Of a stretch of DNA of 64,000 nt, positions 51,401 to 60,585 are shown piece by piece. The stretch's first letter is position 1. Each line of letters begins with the position of its first letter. Both the position numbers and the translations under genes were made by a program. Where the stretch lies: the NCBI RefSeq assembly GCF_902499335.1, contig NZ_CABVQK010000006.1:310001-374000 (forward strand), given 5' to 3'. Under the pieces are notes generated by a model. It did not search any database. It saw only the letters and a list, made by a program, of their open reading frames with translations, and was not told where the DNA came from. This DNA comes from Burkholderia lata (GTDB taxonomy: Bacteria > Pseudomonadota > Gammaproteobacteria > Burkholderiales > Burkholderiaceae).

Positions 51401-53309
51401 AGGTGTCGTATTCCCAAGTGGTGGTACAGCCGATGGGATCCGTTTCCGCGCTCGTGCGCCCCTGCGCGTCGTACCGGTAAGTCGTTGCACCGCCAAGCGG
51501 ATCGATCTGGGCGACCGGCATGCCACGTTTGTTGAATTGCAGGAGCGTTGTGTGCCCCAGGGAATTGGTGATGCGTGTTTCGTGATGCTCAAGGTCGTAG
51601 ACAACGCGATAATCGGCAAGACCGTTGTCGCCCCACGCACGGTCGACGCGCCAAGTGCCATCATCGTGCCGCTGGTAGCTGTAGTAGAACGACACCCCTC
51701 GGGCACTGGTGTGGCGTATCATCCGGTGAGCGTCAGCATAGTCAAATTGGTGAGGTCGCATCATCGCATCGACGGCAGCGGTCAGGTTCCGCGCTTGGTC
51801 ATGTTCATAGCCGACGAGCGGATGCGCTCGACCGTGGGTGTCGATCAGCGTCAATGCGGCAAGCAGGTCCGAAGGAATGTCGCTGCCGCTCGTGCATTCG
51901 ATCACGCGCCCTGTCGTGACATCGCCCTTCCATTCGACCAGACGCTTGAGGCGTTGATCGAGCTGGCGCTCGAACGCCCATGCGTTACCGTTGAGGTCGG
52001 CCATGCGATCGACAAGTAATGGCAGCGTGGCATCTTCCGGAAAAACGTCGACGGTGCGCTGCCACTGTGCCAGCAACCTGAACTCGTACTCAATGTCGGC
52101 GCGTGTGCGCAGCACGAGCCGATCGTCGCGCCGGTACAGCGCGTGCCCATGCTGCCAGTCATACACACGGCCCGTCCAACCGCTCTCCGGAGGCATCGCG
52201 TCGAAAGCCGTCGCGTGGTCCGGGAAATGTGCAGATACGCCGATCCCGTCGTCGTTCCTCATCAGTTCGAGTCGGACGTCGGCGGGCGTCTGCCAACCCA
52301 CGCCAATTGCGCCGGCATAAGTGTCGTGGCTGGCGTAATACCGGGCCCAGACGAGCGGCAAGCGCCCCGACACCGTGAAATCGTGCTGCTGTACCACCAC
52401 TTCGCCGGTGATCATGTCCACCGGATCGGCTCCCAGGACATTGCAGCGCAGAAATCCGGGCTTTAGGTGCAGCTTGTCCGCAAGATTTTTCGCCCAATCG
52501 GAACCACGAAACGCCTTGAACAGCCCCACCGCAAGGGCGGCCATGTTCACGATCGGCGGCCCGCCCACAAAAACAGGCCTTCCCGCCGGAATCGGCAACA
52601 TTACCGAACTCGGCATAGACGGATAGGTTCGATCCGTATGCGCGCTGTTATGCGGAGGCGGCTCCATGCCGACCGACCAGCAACTCAACGCCTCCAGCGC
52701 CATGTACGACATCGGATCGTTGTTGGCGAGCACCGTCTTGCTGCCCATGAACGATTCCCCGTCGTTCGACGGTTCAACTTCCTCGGGCGGCGGCGCAAAC
52801 GATTCCCCGAGCGGGAAATGCAACCCCGGAACGTGATACGCATGCGTCCCCGCCGTGGCCCGCATCATCCCGTTCACAAAAATCGGCCTGCCGCTGCTGC
52901 CACCTGACCCGACGTTCGAGCCAAGATCGTCGCTGATGCGGTTCTTGAGCTTGTTGGCCTCTTTCGCCAGTTTCATTCCCTCGACGACAGTGGGGTCGTC
53001 CATGAGATCTGGTAGTTTGCCGCCACCGATCAGTTCATTGACCTGCTGGCTCGCTTCATCGGCGAGGTGTTCCAGCTTCGTCACATCTTCAGGGTGATCT
53101 TCGATGTACTCGGTTACCTTCTCCTGCACGATCATCATGGCAATGCAGCCGACCACGGCCTTTGCCGCCTGGATGTACTCGCGCAGATCGAGCATGAATC
53201 CGACGTGAGGATGCGGCAGGAACACCGGCGGCGTACCCGGCGTGACCAATACCGAGTGAACGTCGACACCGACAACGGGATCCAGATGCTTGACCGCGAG
53301 CAATCCCAC
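48495..53309 (-). CDS. Rhs-family T6SS effector with C-terminal toxin domain
   Basis: 1604 residues from GTG 53309, with GGAGGG upstream. Residues 1-290 hold a PAAR-like/membrane-helix N-terminal region (GRPIFVNGMMRAT, GRPVFVGGPPIVNMAALAVG). Rhs/YD repeats run from about 310 to 1390 (GxxxxYxYDxxGxL pattern). The core ends with YYDSTIGQFLSPDPIRLLGG and the DPLGL boundary near 1420. The last 185 residues are a variable toxin: LHDGSYYVLHGGDSEGHPDRRLLEEYG, then TEYWPC. This loosely recalls deaminase-fold toxins (His/acid then Pro-Cys), but a second Cys is not at the usual spacing. The Rhs cage is loaded on VgrG and delivered by the T6SS. No immunity gene follows directly. Confidence 0.88.
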   Translation of the reverse strand: MGLLAVKHLDPVVGVDVHSVLVTPGTPPVFLPHPHVGFMLDLREYIQAAKAVVGCIAMMIVQEKVTEYIEDHPEDVTKLEHLADEASQQVNELIGGGKLPDLMDDPTVVEGMKLAKEANKLKNRISDDLGSNVGSGGSSGRPIFVNGMMRATAGTHAYHVPGLHFPLGESFAPPPEEVEPSNDGESFMGSKTVLANNDPMSYMALEALSCWSVGMEPPPHNSAHTDRTYPSMPSSVMLPIPAGRPVFVGGPPIVNMAALAVGLFKAFRGSDWAKNLADKLHLKPGFLRCNVLGADPVDMITGEVVVQQHDFTVSGRLPLVWARYYASHDTYAGAIGVGWQTPADVRLELMRNDDGIGVSAHFPDHATAFDAMPPESGWTGRVYDWQHGHALYRRDDRLVLRTRADIEYEFRLLAQWQRTVDVFPEDATLPLLVDRMADLNGNAWAFERQLDQRLKRLVEWKGDVTTGRVIECTSGSDIPSDLLAALTLIDTHGRAHPLVGYEHDQARNLTAAVDAMMRPHQFDYADAHRMIRHTSARGVSFYYSYQRHDDGTWRVDRAWGDNGLADYRVVYDLEHHETRITNSLGHTTLLQFNKRGMPVAQIDPLGGATTYRYDAQGRTSAETDPIGCTTTWEYDTYGNLLMQSMPGGGALRAQYNTDHKPVCVTEPAGGQRHYAWDERGNLLSQTTPLQDSDHYVYDENGQIIAHTGPRGAVTRFEYDHDGHLAVLTDALGHRTQYMHDALGNLSQVINALGQVSRYEYDRSSNLIRAIEPGGREVHCTYDAEGNLVRYRDPAGNLTQMAYSALGQVSKRQTPDGNVVEYRYDTEEQLVGVVNERGELYQLKRDGLGRIVEEVDYQGQPRRYEYGPLGELHRSIDPLGQAIVYQADTLGRIVQMQVPDPRQADGIRTETFSYDRSGQLIVAANPDSRVELSYDAAGRLIEERQGDDFVIAWRYDATGRCIERRTQLTTGGATVAHTVRYNYDTLGAIVSIQIDDAVPIRLERDVLGRVCVEHLGEALRRELAYTPDGQLSRQTVAGGTGQLFATEYAYDANGDMTEKRDSRLGIERFDYDPVGKLTGHLDPTGKLHRFLYDPAGDLLEMRVRQGNRTGVFGQQPETDTWMRLGEHDGRHYTFDRTGNVLRKLDAEQDLLIRWDGDGLLIETLTVRPAAGPTTSTLRIHTRYAYDVFHRRTRKITQIQRESGAGTGSASGWTTGSHTCCFFWEGDALVGEFTHGDESVVRLLADATADLHPVRENGLVGMSSGPPDEYVEAREWVFYPGTFRPLASMRCVYRQSDRPIADGEEQQAATPLPVLAPAFATQYVFHLDPNGAPVRLTDLSGAIVWEGRYGAWGNVSPVGMKAAFDQPLRFQGQYYDAESGLHYNRYRYYDSTIGQFLSPDPIRLLGGVDLYAYAPNGLGWSDPLGLSGIPIEPNPHYFGHYDPTVEQNVRAEVKKYLAKHPELKNGGKNLAAVLLHDGSYYVLHGGDSEGHPDRRLLEEYGDKVRFLWTEYWPCTWKDWERAAAQAAAKKRKNKNAKTRSMAPVVPCRTHIENLEWQDDEHKGLKEVWWFTRLGEAGNAAMIKAYRRNPKMWDSVSLKQYRYPWKD

Positions 53310-53323
53310 TCAGCCCTCCCCGT

Positions 53324-54589
53324 TCAGCACCCACCACGCAACGCAGCGACCTTCTCGCTCAACGCGTTGCGTCGTCGGTCCATCGCACCCAGTTGCGACA
53401 CCATCCACTCGACAACCATCGGCAGATTGCTGTTCGCCCGCATCGGCTCGTCGATCATCAACCCCGCATCGAGCGCATTGAACCCGGCCTCCAGCGCATG
53501 TTCGCGCTCCCCTGCCCGTTCCCAGCACACGGCACTCATCCGCCAGGCCTCGACCGTCATCAGCCCGTCCTTCGCCGCCGCAGTCGACGCCGCCGCACGC
53601 TCGTAGCAATAAGCCGAGTGCGCATAGTCCTTGTGCGTCAGATGCACGCTCGCCTCGCCGAACAACCCGTTCGCAACCAGCTTGTGCCCAGCCGGATGCC
53701 CGGCTTCAACCGCGCGCATGCCGCTGCTGGCGGCGCTCTGGTAAGCGCCGATCGCCCGCTCCCGATCCCGCCACTTCAGATAGGCGGCCCCTGCAATCAG
53801 ATGCACGACGACACATTGATCGAACCACTGCTCGCGCTCAGCCACCTTCAGCGCCGCCGCACGCAGTTCCTCCAGACGGGAAGGATTACCGCCTTCGATC
53901 ATCTCGGTCAGCATCACGAAGTGCCGTCGGAACTCACCGCTCGGCCCGCGCTCGCCCGATTCCGCCAGCAGTTCGCGCGGCACGCTCGCCATCGAATACT
54001 TGCCGTGCACGACGCGCACCGCCGCGCGATGCCGTTGCATCAACGCAGCAAACGGCGCGATATCGATACGAGGTACGACAAAGCGCACACGCTCGGCCAG
54101 CTGCGGCGCGACCGCAATGATCGACAGCAAATCGTCCATCCATCGCACCCATGCCGTGTCATCCCGCACTTTCACCGGTTCCAGCACGAACACCATCGCC
54201 GGGAAAATATCCGGATGGTGCTGCATCAGGCTGTTGGTCACTGCGAACAGATACAGCACGGGATTCTTGCCGTCGTCGTACGGCGCCTGCCAATCCGCAC
54301 GTATGCCCTGCGCATGGGACGCCTCACGCCGGCTGTTGTAGAACGCAATCAGTTCTTCCGTCAGCGCCGTCGCATAACCCGATTCGTTGACGAACGACGC
54401 CCGCATCGTCCTGACCGCGCACGACGTTTCATCCTGAACCTGGAAATACAGCCGCACGAGTTCCGCATCCGTCTCGTCGGTCTGCCAGATCATCAAGCGC
54501 GCGTCCTGCTCTTTCGCGAAACTCATCCAGTCCGTGTGCGCGTCCATGAACCTGCGCTCCACCGGATTAGTCGGCTGCCAGTTCTGCAT
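53324..54589 (-). CDS. Helical-repeat protein between vgrG and rhs, probable effector adaptor
   Basis: 421 residues from ATG 54589. The N-terminal half is alpha/beta with many Trp/Asp. From about residue 230 onwards TPR-like helical pairs appear (AIGAYQSAASSGMRAVEAG, YAHSAYCYERAAASTAAAKD, EAWRMSAVCWERAGEREHALEAGFNALDAG). It lies between vgrG and rhs with 14 bases to each neighbour, the place of adaptors/chaperones that load Rhs effectors on VgrG (such as EagR or DUF4123). It is neither of those families by eye. The adaptor role is inferred from position. Confidence 0.65.
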   Translation of the reverse strand: MQNWQPTNPVERRFMDAHTDWMSFAKEQDARLMIWQTDETDAELVRLYFQVQDETSCAVRTMRASFVNESGYATALTEELIAFYNSRREASHAQGIRADWQAPYDDGKNPVLYLFAVTNSLMQHHPDIFPAMVFVLEPVKVRDDTAWVRWMDDLLSIIAVAPQLAERVRFVVPRIDIAPFAALMQRHRAAVRVVHGKYSMASVPRELLAESGERGPSGEFRRHFVMLTEMIEGGNPSRLEELRAAALKVAEREQWFDQCVVVHLIAGAAYLKWRDRERAIGAYQSAASSGMRAVEAGHPAGHKLVANGLFGEASVHLTHKDYAHSAYCYERAAASTAAAKDGLMTVEAWRMSAVCWERAGEREHALEAGFNALDAGLMIDEPMRANSNLPMVVEWMVSQLGAMDRRRNALSEKVAALRGGC

Positions 54590-54604
54590 TCGCGCGGATC
54601 TCCG

Positions 54605-56809
54605 TCACGGATTCAGTTTCAGGACGGCGCCTTCGACCGTGTGCTCCGCGGTCGCCGACGACGTCACCGTCTTGCCGTTCACACTGTGCGTATTCGTGCC
54701 GGTCGATGCGACGTTGACACCCTGGATCGTGATCGTGCCGTCGCTCTTCATCACGATGCTGGACATCCCGCAGACGAGCGAAAGCTGATCGCCGGCGTTG
54801 ACGAACACCTGATGCTGCACATTCGTCGTATGGTTCGCACCGACGTTGACCGTGTGTTCGCCGCCGACCGTGTGCGTATGCGCGTTCGCGATCGTCGACG
54901 TTCGCGTGCCGATCTCTTCGGTATGCGCGGACGCAACCAGCGTTTTCATGTCCTGCGACGTCGTCTGATACATCTGTCCGACGTTCAGCGTCTTGGCTTC
55001 GCCGATCGTTTCGGTCTTGCCTTTCGCGACCGTCTCGGTATGCACGCCACCGATGGTCGCATCACGATTCGCGGAGATGGTCACGGTTTCGTTCTTCCCG
55101 ACCGTCCGCGTCCGATTTCCCCCCACCCCATGCGTCTCATCTATCCCAATCTGCGCAACCCGGTTCTGCCCGATATTCACCGTCTCGTTCTGGCCCACGC
55201 TCCGTTGCCGGTTGTTCTTCACCTGCATCGTTTCGTCGTTCCCGACCGTATGCGTATGGTTGTTCCCGACCGACAGCGTGTGATCGGCTTCCGTCTCCGC
55301 ATCGAAATTCCTTTCCGCGTGCATCCACAGCTGCTCGGCGCCCTTCTTGTCTTCGAACCGGAACGCATTTGCATGGTCGGTCGTCCCGCCCGGTGACGAA
55401 CGCGACAGCAAGCCGCTCTGCGTCGCACTACCCGGCAGCCCCCACGGCGGCATCCTCTCGCCGTTGAAAACCCGCCCGGTGACGATCGGCTCATCCGGAT
55501 CGCCATTGAGAAAATCGACCACCACCTCATCGCCCACCCGCGGAATCTGCACACCCCCGAATCCACCCCCAGCCCAGGGACTTGACACCCGCACCCAGCA
55601 CGATGAATCCTGGTTGCTCTGCCCATACCGATCCCAGCGGAACTGCAGCTTCACGCGCCCATACTGGTCGGTCCAGATTTCTTCCCCCGGCGGCCCGACC
55701 ACAGTGGCGGTCTGCGGCCCGTTGGTACGCGGCCGCGGCGTATCGCGCGGCGACCGGTAAGGCAGGCTCGACGGCTGCACGAGCATCATCGTCTGATGCA
55801 CGACCGCCTCCGCGCCCGGATCGCTCGCATACGCGTTCTCCTGAAAACGGTACTGGCACCTCACGATCAGGTACTCGCGGTTCTGGTCCGCGCGCGGGCA
55901 GTGTTCGAGCGTGAACAAATAACCGGGCGAGGCACCCCGCACGTCGGTATCGGCGCTCGCCCGTTCATGTTCGGCCTGCTGTTCCTCGAGCCGCACACGG
56001 CTGTAATGCGCACCGGGCGCATCGTCGCGATAACCGCCCGGCCATTCGAACGAAGCAAAGCTGTCGTGATCATGCCCACGCGGATCGACCTTCTGCGACG
56101 AAAGATCGGCGCGCGGCTTCGTATAGTCGTAGTCGGTGGTCTGGTGCCGGCCGACGCTCACCTCCTGCGCGGGCAGCCAGCCGTCGATGTGCTCCTCGTC
56201 GGCGATTGCGGTGCGGTCGCGTGCGATGTACGGAATCGTCTCGTAGCCGGGCAGCACGGTGTGCGACGACATCGCGTCGCCGAGCATCAGCGTATGCGTA
56301 TCCTCCGCGTGCCGGAACCAGAAGTAGATCCCCTCGAACTCCATCAGCCGCGACACGAACGCGGCATCGGTCTCGTTGTACTGCACGCAATAGTCGCGTG
56401 GCACATACGATTCGGCGAGGTGGTTCTCGATCGGAAAGCCGTACGTCGACAGCACCTCCTGCACGATCTCGGGCACCGTCTTGTTCTGGAAGATCCGGCA
56501 ATCGGAGCGGCGCGTCGCGAGCCACAGCCACGGGCGCACGATCAGCTCGTAGCCGTAGTACCGCTCGGCGCGTCGCCCGGCGAGCGATGCGCGCGCAACG
56601 ATCCCGTTCAGGTAGCGGGGCGACAGGTCCTGCTGTTCGATCCTGACCGTCACGGGCTTGCCGAGCATGTCCTTCAGCGACAGGCTGTGACTGTCGGCAA
56701 GCGCCTCGATCCGGAATTCGAACAGGCGGCCGAGTTCGTCGCTGCCGTCGAGCGTATGAAACTTGAGGTCGTCGCCGTGCGGGCTGTCGAGTGTGAATAC
56801 GCGATTCAA
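54605..56809 (-). CDS. vgrG: T6SS spike protein VgrG (TssI)
   Basis: 734 residues from TTG 56809 after AGGAGGAAA; the TTG overlaps the clpV stop (TTGA). The longer open frame to 58096 is only antisense-like reading through clpV. The gp27-like start (RVFTLDSPHGDDLKFHTLDGSDELGRLFEF), the gp5-like OB fold (DQYGRVKLQFRWDRYGQSNQ, GVQIPRVGDEVVVDFLNGDP) and a long C-terminal beta-helix of VGxNxT repeats are all visible. No extra enzymatic domain follows. It carries effectors, here likely the Rhs protein. Confidence 0.93.
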   Translation of the reverse strand: MNRVFTLDSPHGDDLKFHTLDGSDELGRLFEFRIEALADSHSLSLKDMLGKPVTVRIEQQDLSPRYLNGIVARASLAGRRAERYYGYELIVRPWLWLATRRSDCRIFQNKTVPEIVQEVLSTYGFPIENHLAESYVPRDYCVQYNETDAAFVSRLMEFEGIYFWFRHAEDTHTLMLGDAMSSHTVLPGYETIPYIARDRTAIADEEHIDGWLPAQEVSVGRHQTTDYDYTKPRADLSSQKVDPRGHDHDSFASFEWPGGYRDDAPGAHYSRVRLEEQQAEHERASADTDVRGASPGYLFTLEHCPRADQNREYLIVRCQYRFQENAYASDPGAEAVVHQTMMLVQPSSLPYRSPRDTPRPRTNGPQTATVVGPPGEEIWTDQYGRVKLQFRWDRYGQSNQDSSCWVRVSSPWAGGGFGGVQIPRVGDEVVVDFLNGDPDEPIVTGRVFNGERMPPWGLPGSATQSGLLSRSSPGGTTDHANAFRFEDKKGAEQLWMHAERNFDAETEADHTLSVGNNHTHTVGNDETMQVKNNRQRSVGQNETVNIGQNRVAQIGIDETHGVGGNRTRTVGKNETVTISANRDATIGGVHTETVAKGKTETIGEAKTLNVGQMYQTTSQDMKTLVASAHTEEIGTRTSTIANAHTHTVGGEHTVNVGANHTTNVQHQVFVNAGDQLSLVCGMSSIVMKSDGTITIQGVNVASTGTNTHSVNGKTVTSSATAEHTVEGAVLKLNP

Positions 56810-59469
56810 GTCGTTTCCTCCTCGTCGAACCGGTATGCGAATTCGCCGTCGTCTGCGCTCAGCTCGATCGACGACAGTGTGCGGCCCTCGAGCGTGGCCT
56901 GCAGGATCGCGCGGCCGATGCGCGGCATCACGGTGTGCGTGAGGATCGCGTCGACCATCCGGCCGCCGGATTCGATCGTCCGGCAACGCTCGACGACCAG
57001 CGCGGTCGCCGCGTCGGTGCAGCGCAGCCGGATGCCGTGATGCGCGTCGATCCGCTGCTCGATCCGCCGCAACTGCAATGCGACGATCCGCGCGAGTGTC
57101 GCGTCGGTGAGCGGGTAGTACGGCACGACGGTCAACCGGCCGAGCAGCGCGGCGGGAAACACGTCGAGCAGCGGCGCGCGAAGCGCATCGGCGAGCGTCT
57201 GCACGTCGGGCAGGCGCTCGGGATCGCGGCACAGCTGCATCACGCGATCGGCGCCGACGTTCGAGGTCAGCAGGATCACCGTATGCCGGAAATCGATGTC
57301 GCGCCCTTCGCCGTCCTCCATCCAGCCCTTGTCGAATACCTGGAAGAAAATCTCGTGCACATCGCGGTGTGCCTTCTCGATCTCGTCGAGCAGCACGACG
57401 CTGTACGGGCGGCGGCGCACGGCTTCGGTGAGCACTCCGCCCTGCCCGTAGCCCACGTAGCCGGGCGGCGCGCCCTTCAGCGTCGATACGGTATGTGCTT
57501 CCTGGAACTCGCTCATGTTGATGGTGATCGCGTTGTGTTCGCCGCCGTACAGCGTGTCGGCCAGCGCGAGCGCGGTCTCGGTCTTGCCGACGCCGGACGG
57601 CCCGCACAGCAGGAACACGCCATGCGGTTTCTTCGGATCGTCCAGCCTGGCGCGCGCGGTCTGGATGCGCTCGGCGATCAGTTCGACCGCGTGCTTCTGG
57701 CCGACGACGCGTTCGCCGAGCGTATCGGCGAGCTTCAGCACGGCCTGCGTTTCGTCGCGCACCATGCGGCCGAGCGGAATGCCGGTCCAGTCGGCCACGA
57801 CGGCGGCCACCGCGTGCGTGTCGACGGCGGGCAGCACGAGCGGCGCGTCGCCCTGCAAGTCGGCCAGCGCCTGCTGCGCGGCCGACAGACGGGTTTGTGC
57901 CGCGGTGCGCGCGTCGGCGTCGAGCGCATGCGACGGATCGTCGTCGAGCAGCAATGCGCGGGCGTCGACGATCGCGGTCAATGCGTCGCGTTCGGTCTGC
58001 CAGCGCGTGTCGAGCCGGTCGAGTTCGGCTCGGGCGGCGGCAATGTCGTGATCGATCGCGTCGCGCCGCGCGATATCGCCGGTGCCGAGCGCGCATTCGC
58101 GTCCGATCCGCTCCTGTTCGACGCGCAGGCTGTCGATCTGGCGGCGCGCATCCTCGATCGGCGCGGGCACCGCGTGCTGGCTGACGGCGACACGCGCACA
58201 GGCCGTATCGAGCAGGCTGATCGCCTTGTCCGGCAGCTGGCGCGCCGGAATGTAACGGTGCGACAGCGTGACGGCTGCTTGCAGCGCGTCGTCGAGCACG
58301 AGCACGCGGTGGTGGGCCTCGAGCTTTCCGGCGAGGCCTCGCAGCATCGTCAGCGCGGCCGCTTCTTCCGGTTCGTGCACGTGCACGAGCTGGAAACGCC
58401 GCGTGAGCGCCGGGTCCTTCTCGATGTACTGCTTGTACTCGGACCAGGTGGTCGCACCGATCGTGCGCAGCAGGCCACGGGCGAGCGCGGGCTTCAGCAG
58501 GTTCGCGGCGTCGCCGGTGCCGGCGGCCCCGCCCGCGCCGACGAGCGTGTGGACTTCATCGATGAACAGGATCGCGGGCCGCTCGGACGACATCGCCTCG
58601 TCGATCACGCCGCGCAACCGGCTCTCGAACTCGCCCTTCACGCTCGCGCCGGCCTGCAGCAGCCCGATGTCGAGCAGATACAGCGCTACGTCGCGCAGCG
58701 ACGGCGGCACGTCGCCGGAGGCGATCCGCAGCGCGAAGCCTTCCGCGACGGCCGTCTTGCCGACGCCTGCCTCGCCGACCAGCAGCGGGTTGTTCTGCCG
58801 GCGCCGCAGCAGGATGTCGACGATCTGGCGAATCTCCGGATCGCGCCCGATCACTGGATCGATCTCGCCGGCCCGCGCGCGGGCAGTCAGGTCGACGGCG
58901 AAACGCGCAAGTGCAGAACCGTCGGTGGCGGCGGCGGTCGCGCCGCGCATCGCCATATCGCCGCCCGGCACCGTCTGCCCGGCCGGTGGCGCCTCCGGCG
59001 AGCCTTCGACGATCGATTCGAGCGCGTCGGCGAGCACGTCCGGCACGACGCGCTCGAATTCGCGCGTGATCGCCACCAGCACGTTGCGCAACTGCGGCGT
59101 TTTCAGGATCGCGAGCAGCAGCACCGCGCCGCGAATGCGCGTCGCGTCGTACTTCAGCGTCGCGTACACCCATGCGCGCTCGACGGCGTCGTCGATATGC
59201 ACGGACAGATCCGACACCGAGCCCGCGCCACGCGGCAGCTTGTCGAGCGCGGCAACCAGCCCGCGGTCGAGCGCGGCGTCATCGATCCCGAAGTGGCGCA
59301 GCACGCGCTGCAGGTCGCCGTCGGGCCGCTGCAGCATCTGCTTGAACCAGTGCGCGAGCTCGACGTACGGATTGCCGCGCAGCCGGCAGAAGCCGGTTGC
59401 CTGCTCGAGCGACTCGTAGAGAAACGGATTCAGTTTTCCGAACAGGTTGGCGCGACCGATATCGGACAT
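56806..59469 (-). CDS. clpV: T6SS AAA+ disassembly ATPase ClpV (TssH)
   Basis: 887 residues. A Clp N-terminal domain (1-150) is followed by a first AAA module with Walker A GEAGVGKT (232-239) and IDEVHTLVGAG. A helical middle domain and a second module with Walker A GPSGVGKT and LLDEIEKAH complete it. It recycles contracted TssBC sheaths. The gene lies between tssG and vgrG, and its stop overlaps vgrG, so these are one transcript. Confidence 0.94.
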   Translation of the reverse strand: MSDIGRANLFGKLNPFLYESLEQATGFCRLRGNPYVELAHWFKQMLQRPDGDLQRVLRHFGIDDAALDRGLVAALDKLPRGAGSVSDLSVHIDDAVERAWVYATLKYDATRIRGAVLLLAILKTPQLRNVLVAITREFERVVPDVLADALESIVEGSPEAPPAGQTVPGGDMAMRGATAAATDGSALARFAVDLTARARAGEIDPVIGRDPEIRQIVDILLRRRQNNPLLVGEAGVGKTAVAEGFALRIASGDVPPSLRDVALYLLDIGLLQAGASVKGEFESRLRGVIDEAMSSERPAILFIDEVHTLVGAGGAAGTGDAANLLKPALARGLLRTIGATTWSEYKQYIEKDPALTRRFQLVHVHEPEEAAALTMLRGLAGKLEAHHRVLVLDDALQAAVTLSHRYIPARQLPDKAISLLDTACARVAVSQHAVPAPIEDARRQIDSLRVEQERIGRECALGTGDIARRDAIDHDIAAARAELDRLDTRWQTERDALTAIVDARALLLDDDPSHALDADARTAAQTRLSAAQQALADLQGDAPLVLPAVDTHAVAAVVADWTGIPLGRMVRDETQAVLKLADTLGERVVGQKHAVELIAERIQTARARLDDPKKPHGVFLLCGPSGVGKTETALALADTLYGGEHNAITINMSEFQEAHTVSTLKGAPPGYVGYGQGGVLTEAVRRRPYSVVLLDEIEKAHRDVHEIFFQVFDKGWMEDGEGRDIDFRHTVILLTSNVGADRVMQLCRDPERLPDVQTLADALRAPLLDVFPAALLGRLTVVPYYPLTDATLARIVALQLRRIEQRIDAHHGIRLRCTDAATALVVERCRTIESGGRMVDAILTHTVMPRIGRAILQATLEGRTLSSIELSADDGEFAYRFDEEETT

Positions 59470-59481
59470 GGCGATTCCCGT

Positions 59482-60585
59482 TTAGGTGGTTTCGCGATGA
59501 AGGGGGGCGCCGCCGCTCCGCACGTCGTAGCGGACGACGAGGTCACGTGCGGGGCCCGGCTGGAGCCGCTGCCCGAGCCATGTGGTCCGGCCGACGCCCT
59601 GCCGCGCGCCGAGCGCGATCGCAGGCACCGCGTCGGCCGCCAGTTCGAGCTGCACGTCCCAGTCGAACTCGATGCCGACGTATTCGCGCACCCATTGCGC
59701 GAGCTGCCGGGCATGCGGGCCGCCCGGCAGGAAGCGGCGGTAAGCGTCAAGCGACAGCGGGCCGAGCACGATCCGGAAGCGAGATTGCGCATCGCGCACG
59801 GCAACACCGAGCGCGACGGCGCCGACCCGCAACGTCGGCCGCGTCGCGCGGATCGTGCAGCGCTGCGAAGGTTCGATCGCGACCCACTGCGGCACGTGCT
59901 CGACGATGCGGGCCTCGACACCAAAATGCCGGCGCAGAATCTGCACGAGCCCTTCCGGGTTGCGCGTGTGCCGTACGAGATGGCCCGCATGGAAATAGCG
60001 CGCATGCGGTGCGAGCGTGTCGGCGTCGGCGTCGGTGTCCGCTTTCGCGGCCGGCTTGTCACCATTCGCCGCCCGCCCGATCAGGCTCGCGACATAGCCG
60101 TCGAACCGTGCGCGCTCCGGGCGATCGAGGCTCACGGTCGGCTGCGCGTCGGCCCACGCGCGGTAGAACAGCAGGATCAGCCGGTGATGGAACAGGTCGG
60201 CGAATGCGGCGAACGTCGGGTCGTCGTGCTGCGCCGCGCGTTCGTGCGCGTATTCGGTCAGGTGCGTCGGCAGCGGCCCGTTCGGGCCGAACAGCCCGAA
60301 CCCGTGGATCGCGATGCGTGGCGGCATGCCGCTGGCCTCGTCGCTCACGCCGGCCAGCATCGACGCCGCGAATGCGAGCGACGGCTGCTGCCCGAGCCGC
60401 ACGGGTTCATCGCGCGGCCGCGTGGCATGGCCCAGCGGCGCGCGGCCGGGCGACAGCGCATCGAGCCAGCGCAGCGCCTGGAACAGGTCGTAACCGTGCG
60501 GCGCGGAGCGCAGGCGGGCCCACCACGCGTCGCGGCGTGCGGCTTCGGCGGCGGGCCCGGCACCCGGTGTCATGTCGCGCTTCAT
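59482..60585 (-). CDS. tssG: T6SS baseplate protein TssG
   Basis: 367 residues from ATG 60585, overlapping the tssF stop (ATGA). GYDLFQALRWLDAL, the GFGLFGPNGPLPTHLTEYAHERA motif and FADLFHHRLILLFYRAWA are TssG signatures. It joins TssF and TssE in the baseplate wedge. The next gene clpV begins 12 bases on. Confidence 0.93.
   Translation of the reverse strand: MKRDMTPGAGPAAEAARRDAWWARLRSAPHGYDLFQALRWLDALSPGRAPLGHATRPRDEPVRLGQQPSLAFAASMLAGVSDEASGMPPRIAIHGFGLFGPNGPLPTHLTEYAHERAAQHDDPTFAAFADLFHHRLILLFYRAWADAQPTVSLDRPERARFDGYVASLIGRAANGDKPAAKADTDADADTLAPHARYFHAGHLVRHTRNPEGLVQILRRHFGVEARIVEHVPQWVAIEPSQRCTIRATRPTLRVGAVALGVAVRDAQSRFRIVLGPLSLDAYRRFLPGGPHARQLAQWVREYVGIEFDWDVQLELAADAVPAIALGARQGVGRTTWLGQRLQPGPARDLVVRYDVRSGGAPLHRETT

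Noticed and set aside
53393..55396. 667-codon plus-strand open frame
   Set aside because: It lies opposite the helical-repeat protein and vgrG, is Arg/His-rich and shows no recognisable fold.
56810..58096. N-terminal extension of the vgrG frame by about 430 codons
   Set aside because: The extension is a shadow of clpV on the same strand in another frame. A TTG with a strong ribosome site at 56809 gives the normal VgrG start.
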